From DATFEN01 sp035691285 (lineage in GTDB: Bacteria; Acidobacteriota; Vicinamibacteria; Fen-336), in the NCBI GenBank assembly GCA_035691285.1, contig DASSJI010000143.1, forward strand, positions 1-20,191: a stretch of 20,191 nt of DNA, given 5' to 3'. Shown here one piece after another: positions 1-6,445 of this stretch (position 1 is the stretch's first letter; each line of letters starts with the position of its first letter). The translations under genes and the position numbers were made by a program. The notes beneath the pieces are model-generated. The model saw nothing but the letters and a program-made list of their open reading frames with translations, was not told where the DNA came from and ran no database searches.

Positions 1-25
1 ACTCGCCATTGGCCTCGATGGTCAA
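1..25 (-). CDS. Start of an unidentified gene running off the left edge
   Basis: A TTG codon (complement of 23-25) overlaps the TGA stop of the metallopeptidase gene in the same TTGA arrangement used elsewhere in this cluster. GGGAG lies four bases upstream as a possible ribosome binding site. The eight visible codons would read M-T-I-E-A-N-G-E with no stop. Too little is present to suggest a function. The call rests only on the repeated coupling pattern and the ribosome binding site; a non-coding end of the operon is the alternative. Confidence 0.35.
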
Positions 26-1257
26 CGAGCTCCCAGCTCCGCGATCGCTCTCTCGAACGCCGCCCCAGCGTCTGAGGACACCAGCAGCACCGTCCCCGGC
101 GGGCCTCCGACGGCGAGCCGCCAAGGGGTCCGCGTGAAGGCGCGGAACGGCCCCTTCTGGACGCCCGGGCCGTGGGATGGCTCGAAGCGCGCGCGCAGCG
201 CGTCGCGGAACTCGGCCTCGTCTTGCGGCGTGTCCCAAACCGCGCGCCACACGAGCAGCGTGGCGCCGTTCAGGTCCCAGGTGCGGTAGGCGTCCCCGCC
301 CCAGCCTTCGGTAGCCGCCCCACCGCCACCCAAGAGCGTCCCGGCCAGCAGCTCGCCGAGGACGCCCTCCGCGAGCACGCGCCCGCCGGCGGGAGACCAC
401 GGAATGACGACCTCCCTCGGCTCCTCGCGAGCGAAGAGCTTGTCGGAATGCAGCACCTGCTCCGTCGACCGGGGCGGTTTCGACCACGCCTCGCGCAGCG
501 CCGCCCATCCGCCCCGCTCGTGAAGCGCCCGCGCCAGGTTCAGGCCGTCCACGTAGGGACGCGCGAGCTGGTCTCGCAGCACGGCCGGGACGCCCTCGAT
601 GGGCGGCACCGGGAGCGCGGCATCGCCGAGCGCCCCGCCCAACGGAAAGAGCCCCTCGAGATACCGCATCATCACCAGGGTGGCATCGCCCTCGAGCACC
701 GACATGAGCGCGATGCGCCGGTCGTCGAAGTCGCCGACGGACTTGGGCAGGGCCGCGTGAAGGTCTGCGTACTGGTCCTGGAGCGCGTGCCGCAGCTCGT
801 GCACCAGGACGATGCGGTTCGTGGGCGTGAGGCTGCGCGTGTCGGACACGGCGAAGAGGCGCCGGTGACCGGGCCGGTCGTCGTAGAACCCCACGACGTT
901 CTCGAGGAGCAGCTTCGTCCGGACGGCGCGAAGGTCCGTCCCGGGGTCGAGCAGGCCGAACGCCGCGAGCGTGCGCGCGTCGGCGTCGGCGAGCTCCGGA
1001 GGATACTCGGCGTCCACCAGCTGCCGGAGGTACGACGCCAGGCCGGCCGGCTCCAGGTAGTTGAGGGGCACGGCCGCGCGGAAGGGAACGCCGCCGACTT
1101 CGGCCACGCGCGCCTGTAGCGCCTCGGGTGTCTCCTCCTCCTGCTGCCCGAGCAGTCCTGCCAGCAGGGCGTCGAGCAGGTCGCTCGCGTCCGGGGCGGG
1201 GGGCTCCTGGGCCGCCGCCCCGGCCGCCAGGAGGGCCGCGACGACGAGGCTCGTCAC
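22..1257 (-). CDS. Secreted HExxH zinc metallopeptidase-like protein
   Basis: This 411-aa protein begins at a GTG that overlaps the lolA stop (GTGA). The chosen start gives a short signal peptide (residues 1-17, ending AAGAAAQ) exactly at the N-terminus; the open frame continues upstream only as a shadow of lolA. Residues 153-157 are H-E-L-R-H, followed by A-L-Q-D-Q, and an E-G-D-A motif at 189-192 could give the third zinc ligand (E189). This spacing fits a gluzincin-type zinc peptidase in the periplasm or outside the cell. I do not recognise a characterised family beyond the motif. It is the last complete gene of the envelope cluster, so it may process or check exported envelope proteins (inference). 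Substrate unknown. Confidence 0.75.
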   Translation of the reverse strand: MTSLVVAALLAAGAAAQEPPAPDASDLLDALLAGLLGQQEEETPEALQARVAEVGGVPFRAAVPLNYLEPAGLASYLRQLVDAEYPPELADADARTLAAFGLLDPGTDLRAVRTKLLLENVVGFYDDRPGHRRLFAVSDTRSLTPTNRIVLVHELRHALQDQYADLHAALPKSVGDFDDRRIALMSVLEGDATLVMMRYLEGLFPLGGALGDAALPVPPIEGVPAVLRDQLARPYVDGLNLARALHERGGWAALREAWSKPPRSTEQVLHSDKLFAREEPREVVIPWSPAGGRVLAEGVLGELLAGTLLGGGGAATEGWGGDAYRTWDLNGATLLVWRAVWDTPQDEAEFRDALRARFEPSHGPGVQKGPFRAFTRTPWRLAVGGPPGTVLLVSSDAGAAFERAIAELGAR

Positions 1258-1889
1258 TTGACCTCGACCACGTCCTTGGGGAGCTTCAGGTCGAAGGCCG
1301 CCGCGCCCAGGGGCGCGTTGATCTGCACGTCTTCGAAACGCACCGTCGTGTAGTCCCCGGTCGGCTCCGTGAGCCGCGTCTGGACCGGGATCGAGCGCTC
1401 CTTGTCCACCCACAGCCGGATCGCCGCGAACAGCCCCGACTGGCCCTTCTTCGGCACGAGGTCCAGCACGTGCGCCGTCGCCGCTCCCACCTTCTCGTCG
1501 GCGAGCAGCTTGACGTCGTACTTGTTCCCCAGGCCTGCCGCCCCGGGTCCGAAGCCCACGAGGAGGTCCACCTCGCCTTTGGCGGGGCCGCGGAACACCT
1601 GCTTGCTCTGCGGCACGTAGCGCGCGAACTGGCCGTCCTTGATCACCATCGCCCCGGGGCTCGGCGCGGCGTAGTTCCACCGGAACCGGCCCGGCACCTG
1701 GAGGAGCACGTCGCCCCGCTGCTCGGTCGTCTCGTCGAGCAACACCGAGACCTTCGTCTCGACGAAGGCCGCCTTCATGGTCTTGAGGGCGCGCCCCGAC
1801 TCCTCCAGGGACTTGAGCACCTGCGCCGTGTCGGCGGCATGGAGCGGCGCCGCGAGCGCCGCGAGGCACACGGCCGCGGCGAGCCTCAT
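1254..1889 (-). CDS. lolA: LolA-like outer-membrane lipoprotein carrier
   Basis: The 211-aa protein starts at the ATG that overlaps the stop of the 45-aa gene (ATGA). This start gives a clean signal peptide (M-R-L-A-A-A..., cleavage near residue 19 after PLHA); starting at the earlier in-frame codon would put 24 unrelated residues before it. The mature part has the LolA fold signature: an N-terminal helix (Q-V-L-K-S-L-E-E, then M-K-A-A-F-V-E-T), then G-D-V-L-L-Q-V-P-G-R-F-R-W-N-Y near residues 63-77 and a beta-rich remainder. LolA proteins carry lipoproteins across the periplasm in a hydrophobic half-barrel. The ABC ATPase two genes upstream and the lipoprotein three genes upstream support this role. 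Some LolA-fold proteins carry other lipids, so the cargo is not certain. Confidence 0.85.
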   Translation of the reverse strand: MRLAAAVCLAALAAPLHAADTAQVLKSLEESGRALKTMKAAFVETKVSVLLDETTEQRGDVLLQVPGRFRWNYAAPSPGAMVIKDGQFARYVPQSKQVFRGPAKGEVDLLVGFGPGAAGLGNKYDVKLLADEKVGAATAHVLDLVPKKGQSGLFAAIRLWVDKERSIPVQTRLTEPTGDYTTVRFEDVQINAPLGAAAFDLKLPKDVVEVK

Positions 1890-2023
1890 GGCCGGACCGA
1901 CATCGGGTCGCCCAGCCAGGCGGACGGCGCCAGGGCAATGAAGACCAGGAGCAGCAGGCACACGAGGTCGTACAACAGAGAGCCGCGCTCGTAGTCCCAG
2001 AGCAGGAGCCGCCGAACGCTCAC
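1886..2023 (-). CDS. 45-aa single-pass membrane protein
   Basis: A short open frame starts at GTG overlapping the ABC ATPase stop (GTGA) and ends in a TGA overlapping the lolA ATG (ATGA), so it fills the gap between them with no spare base. It reads M-S-V-R-R-L-L-L-W-D-Y-E-R-G-S, then a hydrophobic segment (about residues 16-37, L-L-Y-D-L-V-C-L-L-L-L-V-F-I-A-L-A-P), then W-L-G-D-P-M-S-V-R-P. The Arg-rich N-terminus and one transmembrane helix suggest a small inner-membrane protein with the N-terminus inside. Translational coupling on both sides ties it to the ABC ATPase and LolA. The W-D-Y-E-R-G-S motif seems too specific for chance. Function unknown; it could be an adaptor or a tiny subunit of the transporter (inference). 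Confidence 0.75.
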   Translation of the reverse strand: MSVRRLLLWDYERGSLLYDLVCLLLLVFIALAPSAWLGDPMSVRP

Positions 2024-2733
2024 GTGCCCGCCCCGGTGACCTCGGGATGCATGACCCCGTGGCTGATGACCCGGCCGTCCTTCATCTCGATCGCGCGGTG
2101 GGCGACGGCCGCCGCCTCGGGATTGTGGGTGATCATCAAGATCGTCTGGCCGATCCTCCGGTTGAGCTCCTTGAACAGCTCCAGGATCATGTTGCTGTTC
2201 ACGGAGTCCAGGTTGCCGGTGGGCTCGTCGGCCAGCACGATGGCGGGATGCCCGATGATGGCCCGCGCGATGGCGATGCGCTGCTGTTCCCCCGCCGAGA
2301 GGTCGAGGGGCTTCATGTTCATCTTGTGGGGCAGGCCGACCATCTCCAGGACCTCGACCAGTTTCTCGCGCGCCGGCACCCCGTCGCCCTGGATCTGGCG
2401 CGCGATCTCGAGGTTCCCGCGCACCGTGAGCGTCGGCAGCAGGTTGAAGCGCTGGAACACGAACCCGATCTTCTCGCGGCGCACCCGCGTGCGCTCGGCG
2501 TCGGCCGCGGCCGAGACCGCGACGCCGTCCACGATGATCTCGCCGCCCGAGGGTCGGGCCAGCCCGCCGAGCAGGTGCAGGAGCGTCGACTTGCCGCAGC
2601 CGGAGGGCCCCACGATCGCGACGAACTCGCCGCGCTGGACCTCCATCGACACGCCGCGCAGGGCGTCCACCTCCACCTTGCCCACGTGGTAGACCATGCG
2701 CAGGTCGACGGTGCGGAGGATCCCCGCGGTCAA
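2020..2733 (-). CDS. ABC transporter ATPase, LolD/MacB/FtsE type
   Basis: The 237-aa ATPase has all the motifs of its family: Walker A G-P-S-G-C-G-K-S-T (42-50), Q-loop Q94 (F-V-F-Q-R-F-N-L-L-P), signature L-S-A-G-E-Q-Q-R (145-152, with A-G-E where G-G-Q is usual), Walker B I-V-L-A-D-E-P (165-171), the D-loop G-N-L-D-S and switch histidine H203 (I-T-H-N). The F-N-L-L-P and E-P-T-G-N-L-D-S sequences are typical of the MacB/LolD/FtsE group, which power mechanotransmission-type export of lipoproteins or peptides. The start is the TTG that overlaps the lipoprotein stop, with GGTGGGG just upstream; ATG at residue 13 is a weaker option. No permease is in the window, so the partner may be beyond the left edge or elsewhere. 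Confidence 0.9.
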   Translation of the reverse strand: MTAGILRTVDLRMVYHVGKVEVDALRGVSMEVQRGEFVAIVGPSGCGKSTLLHLLGGLARPSGGEIIVDGVAVSAAADAERTRVRREKIGFVFQRFNLLPTLTVRGNLEIARQIQGDGVPAREKLVEVLEMVGLPHKMNMKPLDLSAGEQQRIAIARAIIGHPAIVLADEPTGNLDSVNSNMILELFKELNRRIGQTILMITHNPEAAAVAHRAIEMKDGRVISHGVMHPEVTGAGT

Positions 2734-3557
2734 TTCCCCACCTCGACCGTCCTGTAGCCCTCGGCGGGCCGCGGCTCGAACGCCTTCTCGGGCACGGCCT
2801 TGTTGAGCTCCACCTTCTCCAGGCGGAAGTCGGCCACGTAGCCCTCGGCCGGCCGCTGGATCACGACGCGGCGGGGCGCCTCCTCCGACCAGGCGGACAG
2901 CGAGACGTCGGACAGGAGGTCGCCGCGCTGGTCGTAGGTGCGCAGGCGCACGGGCTGCAGGCGCTCGCGGTCGAGCCCCACGCGGCGCCGCACCAGCCCG
3001 CGTCCTTCGGACGTGCGCGCCACGCTCAGCCACACGGCGTCCCGTTCGGCCTCCATCACCACGGTCTCGCCCTCCGCCGGCGCGAGCGGATCGGGAAGCA
3101 GCGCGGCTGTCACGTCGCGAGGGCGCAAGGCGTAGTACGGCGCCTGGTCGGCGCCCTCGGCGGGAGGCGCCTCGTCCAGCACGCTTCCCGTCCAGGTCGT
3201 CTTCTTCGAGGGCACCTGGAACCAGAAGCGGCGGCCGTCGGAGACCACCTCCAGGGCCGTCACCACGAGGACGGACCCCTTGAGGTACAGCCGGTCGCCC
3301 CTCGTGGCGAGCAGCCGCACGCCCAGCTTGCGCTGCTTGCCCGCCCGCAGGTCCTTGACGTCGAGGTCACCCGTGGCGCTGAGGGTCCGGAGCTCGCCGC
3401 AGTACCTGTCATAGGAGTCGAGGGCCTCTTGCAGCGTCACCGCGCGCGCCGGGCGCGTGGGCGCCGCCGCGGGCGGGATCGCGCGGGTTGCGCAGCCGCC
3501 GACGAGAACGGTCGACAGCAGCGTCGCACCCAGGGCACGAGCGCACCCGACGCGCAA
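2730..3557 (-). CDS. Outer-membrane lipoprotein, LolB/DUF4292-like
   Basis: With a TTG start at 3557 the protein is 275 aa and opens with a short basic signal sequence ending in the lipobox L-V-G-G-C (Cys22), so it should be a lipoprotein. The mature protein is beta-rich, with L-S-A-T-G-D-L-D-V-K and G-V-R-L-L-A-T-R-G-D-R-L-Y-L-K-G near its N-terminus, the pattern seen in LolB/DUF4292-type folds that bind lipid or receive lipoproteins. An upstream TTG at 3593, overlapping the rtcA stop, would add 12 residues including an acidic one and gives a poorer signal peptide. A TAGCAT box seven bases before 3557 could drive a leaderless transcript from the preferred start. Its stop overlaps the ABC ATPase start. 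The family is inferred from fold pattern and neighbours. Confidence 0.7.
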   Translation of the reverse strand: MRVGCARALGATLLSTVLVGGCATRAIPPAAAPTRPARAVTLQEALDSYDRYCGELRTLSATGDLDVKDLRAGKQRKLGVRLLATRGDRLYLKGSVLVVTALEVVSDGRRFWFQVPSKKTTWTGSVLDEAPPAEGADQAPYYALRPRDVTAALLPDPLAPAEGETVVMEAERDAVWLSVARTSEGRGLVRRRVGLDRERLQPVRLRTYDQRGDLLSDVSLSAWSEEAPRRVVIQRPAEGYVADFRLEKVELNKAVPEKAFEPRPAEGYRTVEVGN

Positions 3558-3564
3558 CGGGCCA

Positions 3565-3570
3565 ATGCTA
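3565..3570 (-). promoter_or_regulatory. Possible -10 box (TAGCAT) for the envelope cluster
   Basis: TAGCAT on the minus strand fits TAnnnT. Seven bases separate it from the preferred TTG start of the lipoprotein gene, so transcription would begin at or next to the start codon. No convincing -35 hexamer is seen. Similar boxes lie close to the starts at 7427 and 7464. It may add expression of the cluster on top of read-through from rtcA. Confidence 0.35.
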
Positions 3571-3589
3571 GCCGTCGCCTCGGAGGGGG

Positions 3590-4630
3590 TCAATGCGCCT
3601 CGATCTCCACGGCCCCAGGCTGCCCGCGCCTCCCGGCGACCCGCCCGGCGACACCGAACAGCGCGGCCGTCGCGACCACCGCTTCCAGATGCGCGGTCAC
3701 CTCGGTGGTCGTCGCCGCGCCGCCCCCGCCGAGGGCGAAGGGCACGACGAGCTGGTCCGCGAGCCACGGGTCCGTGGCGCCCTGCTCCTCGAGGAAGCGC
3801 AGCAGCCGCCGCGCCGCGCGGTCGCCCAGCTGCTCCGCGCGAACGCCGCGCTCACCGATGTAGCCGAAGGCTCCTCGGCCCCCTTCGAAGACCGCTTCGA
3901 GAAGGAGGAACGATCCCGGGGACGCCGCCTTGACGCCGCTCCGCACCTCCCACTCCGCCTCGAGCCGCCGCGCCTCCCAGAGCCGCGCCTGCGCCGCGTC
4001 ACGCTGGCGCCTGGCCACGTCGTTCCTAAGGTGCGCGTCTCCCGACACGCCGCGCACCGCGATCAGCTTTCCCCGCGACTCCAACCGCAGCTTCAGGGAT
4101 CGCGACCAGGGCTCGACGCGGGCCTTGATCTCGCCGCCTCCAGGCGGATAGAACCCGGCGCGCTCGAGAGCGAACCGCGTGTGAAGTCCGGCTCCCTCGA
4201 CGGCGGCAGCCCAATGCCGAGACAGGAAATCGAACGAGGGGCTCAAGGGGACGTGGGTGCCGCCCGTGATCGTCACGCCGCTCGCGGCGCCTGCCTTGGC
4301 CAGTGGCGGCAGCACCGTCTGGAGGACCAGGGTCGCGGCTCCGGCCGTCGCGATCTCGAACCGGAACTCCCCGGCCTCGAGGGCGCCCGGCTCGAAGCGC
4401 AGATCCGGCGAGCCCTCGAACGCGCCGCCGACCTTGGCCCCACAGGCCATGGCGGCCGCCCGCACGGCGGCGAGGTGCTGCGGCCGCAGCCCGGGCCGCG
4501 ACCGCCGTGCGCGGATCCGCTTCAGCTCGAACCCCTGTCCCGTGGCCGCCGAGAGCGCCAGCGCCGTGCGCAGGATCTGGCCGCCGCCCTCGCCCTGGGC
4601 GCCGTCGATCGGGATCAGCCGCGGGGACAC
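3590..4630 (-). CDS. rtcA: RNA 3'-terminal phosphate cyclase
   Basis: The 346-aa protein has the RtcA hallmarks: I-D-G-A-Q-G-E-G-G-G-Q-I-L-R at the N-terminus, R-A-R-R-S-R-P-G-L-R-P-Q-H-L (about 42-55), G-G-T-H-V-P-L-S-P-S-F-D, P-P-G-G-G-E and a C-terminal D-Q-L-V-V-P-F-A-L followed by T-A-H314-L-E. In the known enzymes a C-terminal histidine is adenylated and the enzyme turns RNA 3'-phosphates into 2',3'-cyclic phosphates with ATP. The length matches the family. The start is GTG, because the residues before it do not resemble the family and the conserved part begins five residues later. No rtcB or rtcR is visible nearby, unlike the classic rtc operon. A perfect palindrome covers the start codon (separate entry). 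Confidence 0.9.
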   Translation of the reverse strand: MSPRLIPIDGAQGEGGGQILRTALALSAATGQGFELKRIRARRSRPGLRPQHLAAVRAAAMACGAKVGGAFEGSPDLRFEPGALEAGEFRFEIATAGAATLVLQTVLPPLAKAGAASGVTITGGTHVPLSPSFDFLSRHWAAAVEGAGLHTRFALERAGFYPPGGGEIKARVEPWSRSLKLRLESRGKLIAVRGVSGDAHLRNDVARRQRDAAQARLWEARRLEAEWEVRSGVKAASPGSFLLLEAVFEGGRGAFGYIGERGVRAEQLGDRAARRLLRFLEEQGATDPWLADQLVVPFALGGGGAATTTEVTAHLEAVVATAALFGVAGRVAGRRGQPGAVEIEAH

Positions 4631-4640
4631 GTGTCCCCGC
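4621..4640 (-). promoter_or_regulatory. Perfect 20-base palindrome over the rtcA start codon
   Basis: The sequence GCGGGGAC-ACGT-GTCCCCGC is a perfect inverted repeat whose centre lies just upstream of the GTG start (complement of 4628-4630). As RNA it can form an eight-pair stem with a four-base loop that holds the first two bases of the start codon, and the upstream GGGG is within the stem. It could control rtcA translation or bind a repressor as DNA. The palindrome is seen directly; its role is inference. Confidence 0.5.
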
Positions 4641-4649
4641 CGAGGGCCT

Positions 4650-5087
4650 CTAGTGGTGCTGGTAGGAGGGGGCCAGCCGGGACACGGCTGGCTCCGGGAC
4701 GAAGTAGCCGGGCGTCGCGATGACCGTGCGCGCACCCTGCATCACCTCGACGTGGGCGAGCAGCCGTTCCTGCGCGACCGGGTACGTCTCCGCCGGGAAG
4801 AACCGCTCGATCGTGACGGGGACACCGTGCGGGCCGGGCCGCTCGAGCCGCACGCGCAGCACCGGCTCCAGCTCGTCCGGCTCGAAACCCGAGTTCCACA
4901 CCGCCGGATCCTCGGGCACCCACACGGAGATGGCCTCCACCTCCACGTGACGGCCGTGGCGCGTCTCCATGTAGTGCTTCCAGAGGTCGAGCTCGACGAG
5001 GGGAATGTAACGGACGTTCGACGTCCCCGCGTCCTCGGGTCCGTGGAGCCGGCAGCGCGCCAGAGGGACAGGCTCCGAGTGCGCCAT
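4650..5087 (-). CDS. Conserved-looking hypothetical protein, 145 aa
   Basis: I do not recognise this protein. It starts at ATG, the first possible start in its frame, and has no signal peptide or membrane segment. The sequence is mixed alpha/beta, rich in charged residues and aromatic motifs such as L-W-K-H-Y-M-E-T-R-H-G-R-H-V-E-V-E (about 35-51), V-W-V-P-E-D-P-A-V-W-N and F-F-P-A-E-T-Y-P-V-A-Q-E-R. Codon use matches its neighbours and the opposite frames give low-complexity Arg/Pro/Ser-rich translations, which supports this frame as coding. It lies 19 bases upstream of rtcA on the same strand and 118 bases after the thymidine kinase, so it is likely co-transcribed with rtcA. No clear Shine-Dalgarno precedes it. 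Confidence 0.7.
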   Translation of the reverse strand: MAHSEPVPLARCRLHGPEDAGTSNVRYIPLVELDLWKHYMETRHGRHVEVEAISVWVPEDPAVWNSGFEPDELEPVLRVRLERPGPHGVPVTIERFFPAETYPVAQERLLAHVEVMQGARTVIATPGYFVPEPAVSRLAPSYQHH

Positions 5088-5205
5088 CGTCGAGTTTGGA
5101 GCAAGCGGCGTGCCGCATGGCCGCCGAACGGCAGAATTCCAATCGGCGCAGCCACATAGGTTCCGCTTCCCATGGGGAAGGGGCGCTCACCCCGGCTCCC
5201 CGCCG

Positions 5206-5790
5206 TTACCCTTCGGAACGAACCGGTCCCGGCTGGAAGCAGCGCCGGCACCGCGCCTCGTACTCATGGGCGCCGCCCACGACCACCCGGTCCGTGGCGG
5301 GCACGAGGCGCTGGCTGCGGTTCGCTGGAGCGCCGCAGCGGACGCAGATCGCGAGTGCCTTGTCCACGTACTCCGCCACCGCTATGAGCTGCGGCATCGG
5401 CTCGAAGGGCCGCCCCATGTAGTCCTGGTCCAGCCCGGCGACGATGACCCGTACCCCGCGATCCGCCAGCGCGTTCGCGACGTTCACGATGGACGCGTCG
5501 AAGAACTGTCCCTCGTCGATGCCCACGACCTCGGTGCGGTCGTCCACGCGCTCCAGGATCTCGGCCGCGGAGCCCACGACCTCGGACGGAAGCTTCATGT
5601 CCGAGTGGCTCACGATCTGGTCGTCGGCGTAACGGCTGTCCACCCGGGGCTTGAAGATCTGCACCCGCTGCCGGGCGATCTGGGCCCGACGCACGCGGCG
5701 GATCAGCTCCTCGCTCTTGCCGCTGAACATGCTGCCGGTGACCACCTCGATCCAGCCGAGGCGCGCGAAGGGGGCGTTGGGCGGGCTCAC
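5206..5790 (-). CDS. tdk: Thymidine kinase, type II
   Basis: The 194-aa protein matches type II thymidine kinases, which phosphorylate thymidine to dTMP with ATP in the salvage pathway. The P-loop is G-S-M-F-S-G-K-S (19-26). The catalytic glutamate is E93 in I-D-E-G-Q-F-F, where D-E-A-Q-F is usual. The lasso-domain zinc ligands are C149, C152, C181 and C184 (C-V-R-C and C-R-R-C). The nucleotide-binding segment V-A-G-L-D-Q-D-Y-M-G-R-P-F sits in its expected place. The start is GTG, 22 bases after the efp stop, so both probably share the efp promoter. Length and motif order are normal; the enzyme appears intact. Confidence 0.95.
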   Translation of the reverse strand: MSPPNAPFARLGWIEVVTGSMFSGKSEELIRRVRRAQIARQRVQIFKPRVDSRYADDQIVSHSDMKLPSEVVGSAAEILERVDDRTEVVGIDEGQFFDASIVNVANALADRGVRVIVAGLDQDYMGRPFEPMPQLIAVAEYVDKALAICVRCGAPANRSQRLVPATDRVVVGGAHEYEARCRRCFQPGPVRSEG

Positions 5791-5812
5791 GTGAGGCAGC
5801 TCGGCGGCCGCG

Positions 5813-6373
5813 CTACTTGACGCGCTCGACGTAGGAGCCCGTCGCGGTGTCGATGCGGATGCGCTCGCCCTCGGCGATGAAAGGAGGGACCTGGACCACG
5901 AGACCGGTCTCCATCTTCGCGGGCTTCCCGACGTTCGAGACGCTCGCGCCCTTGATGGCCGGCTCGGTCTCCACCACGGTCATGTCGACGGTCAGGGGCA
6001 GCTCGATGCCGACGGGACGGCCCTCGTACATCTCCACCTTGAGCTTGATGTTCGGGAGCAGGTACTGCACGGCCTCTCCCAGCACGTCCTGCGACAGGGC
6101 GATCTGCTCGTAGCTCTCGTTGTTCATGAAGTGGTACATGTCGCCGTCCTGGTAGAGGAACTCCATCTCGGACTCGTCCAGGAGGGCGCGCTCCACGGCG
6201 TCCACCGAGCGGAAGCGGTGCTCGATGATCGACCCGCTCTTCAAGTGCCGGATCTTCGCCTGCACCATGCCGCGCAGGTTCCCAGGGGTCTTGTGCTGCG
6301 CCTCCACGACGCGGTAGAGGTCGCCGTCGTGCTTGATGCACATGCCGCGCTTGAGCTGCGTCGCCTGGATCAT
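5813..6373 (-). CDS. efp: Translation elongation factor P, PGNLRG-loop type
   Basis: This 186-aa protein has the full three-domain EF-P structure: N-terminal KOW-like domain (1-65), central OB domain (Y-Q-D-G-D-M-Y-H-F-M-N) and C-terminal OB domain ending G-E-R-I-R-I-D-T-A-T-G-S-Y-V-E-R-V. EF-P relieves ribosome stalling at polyproline. The tip loop reads K-T-P-G-N-L-R-G-M, where many bacteria have P-G-K-G (beta-lysylated) or P-G-R-G (rhamnosylated), so N32 or R34 occupies the tip. ATG is preceded by a good ribosome binding site (GAGGGGAG, four bases before ATG). It has its own promoter inside the end of the kinase gene and probably heads the efp-tdk transcript. Several neighbours are proline-rich, which fits a need for EF-P. 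Confidence 0.95.
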   Translation of the reverse strand: MIQATQLKRGMCIKHDGDLYRVVEAQHKTPGNLRGMVQAKIRHLKSGSIIEHRFRSVDAVERALLDESEMEFLYQDGDMYHFMNNESYEQIALSQDVLGEAVQYLLPNIKLKVEMYEGRPVGIELPLTVDMTVVETEPAIKGASVSNVGKPAKMETGLVVQVPPFIAEGERIRIDTATGSYVERVK

Positions 6374-6416
6374 CGGACTCCCCTCGCGCCTCTCCTCGAG
6401 GCCGAACCAAACGCCG

Positions 6417-6445
6417 ATTATACGGCCTTCAGGGGACGTCCTCCA
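6417..6445 (-). promoter_or_regulatory. Promoter of efp
   Basis: A consensus TATAAT (-10) occupies 6417-6422 on the minus strand. TGGAGG at 6440-6445 is a weak -35 match, 17 bases upstream. Transcription would start near 6410 and give a leader of about 37 bases ending in a strong ribosome binding site. AT-rich sequence is rare here, so a perfect TATAAT just behind the kinase stop is unlikely to be chance. Confidence 0.65.

Noticed and set aside
1258..1938. N-terminal extension of the metallopeptidase frame
   Set aside because: The extension overlaps lolA entirely, reads as low-complexity Arg/Gly/Pro, and the signal peptide begins only at the GTG at 1257.
4631..4735. Upstream extension of rtcA
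   Set aside because: It overlaps the 145-aa gene, is Ser/Arg/Pro-rich and has no RtcA similarity; the conserved I-D-G-A-Q-G-E begins just after the GTG at 4630.
5166..5180. Rho-independent terminator after tdk
   Set aside because: CTTCCC/GGGAAG forms a six-pair hairpin with a three-base loop, but no T-run follows on either strand and the stem is weak for this GC content.
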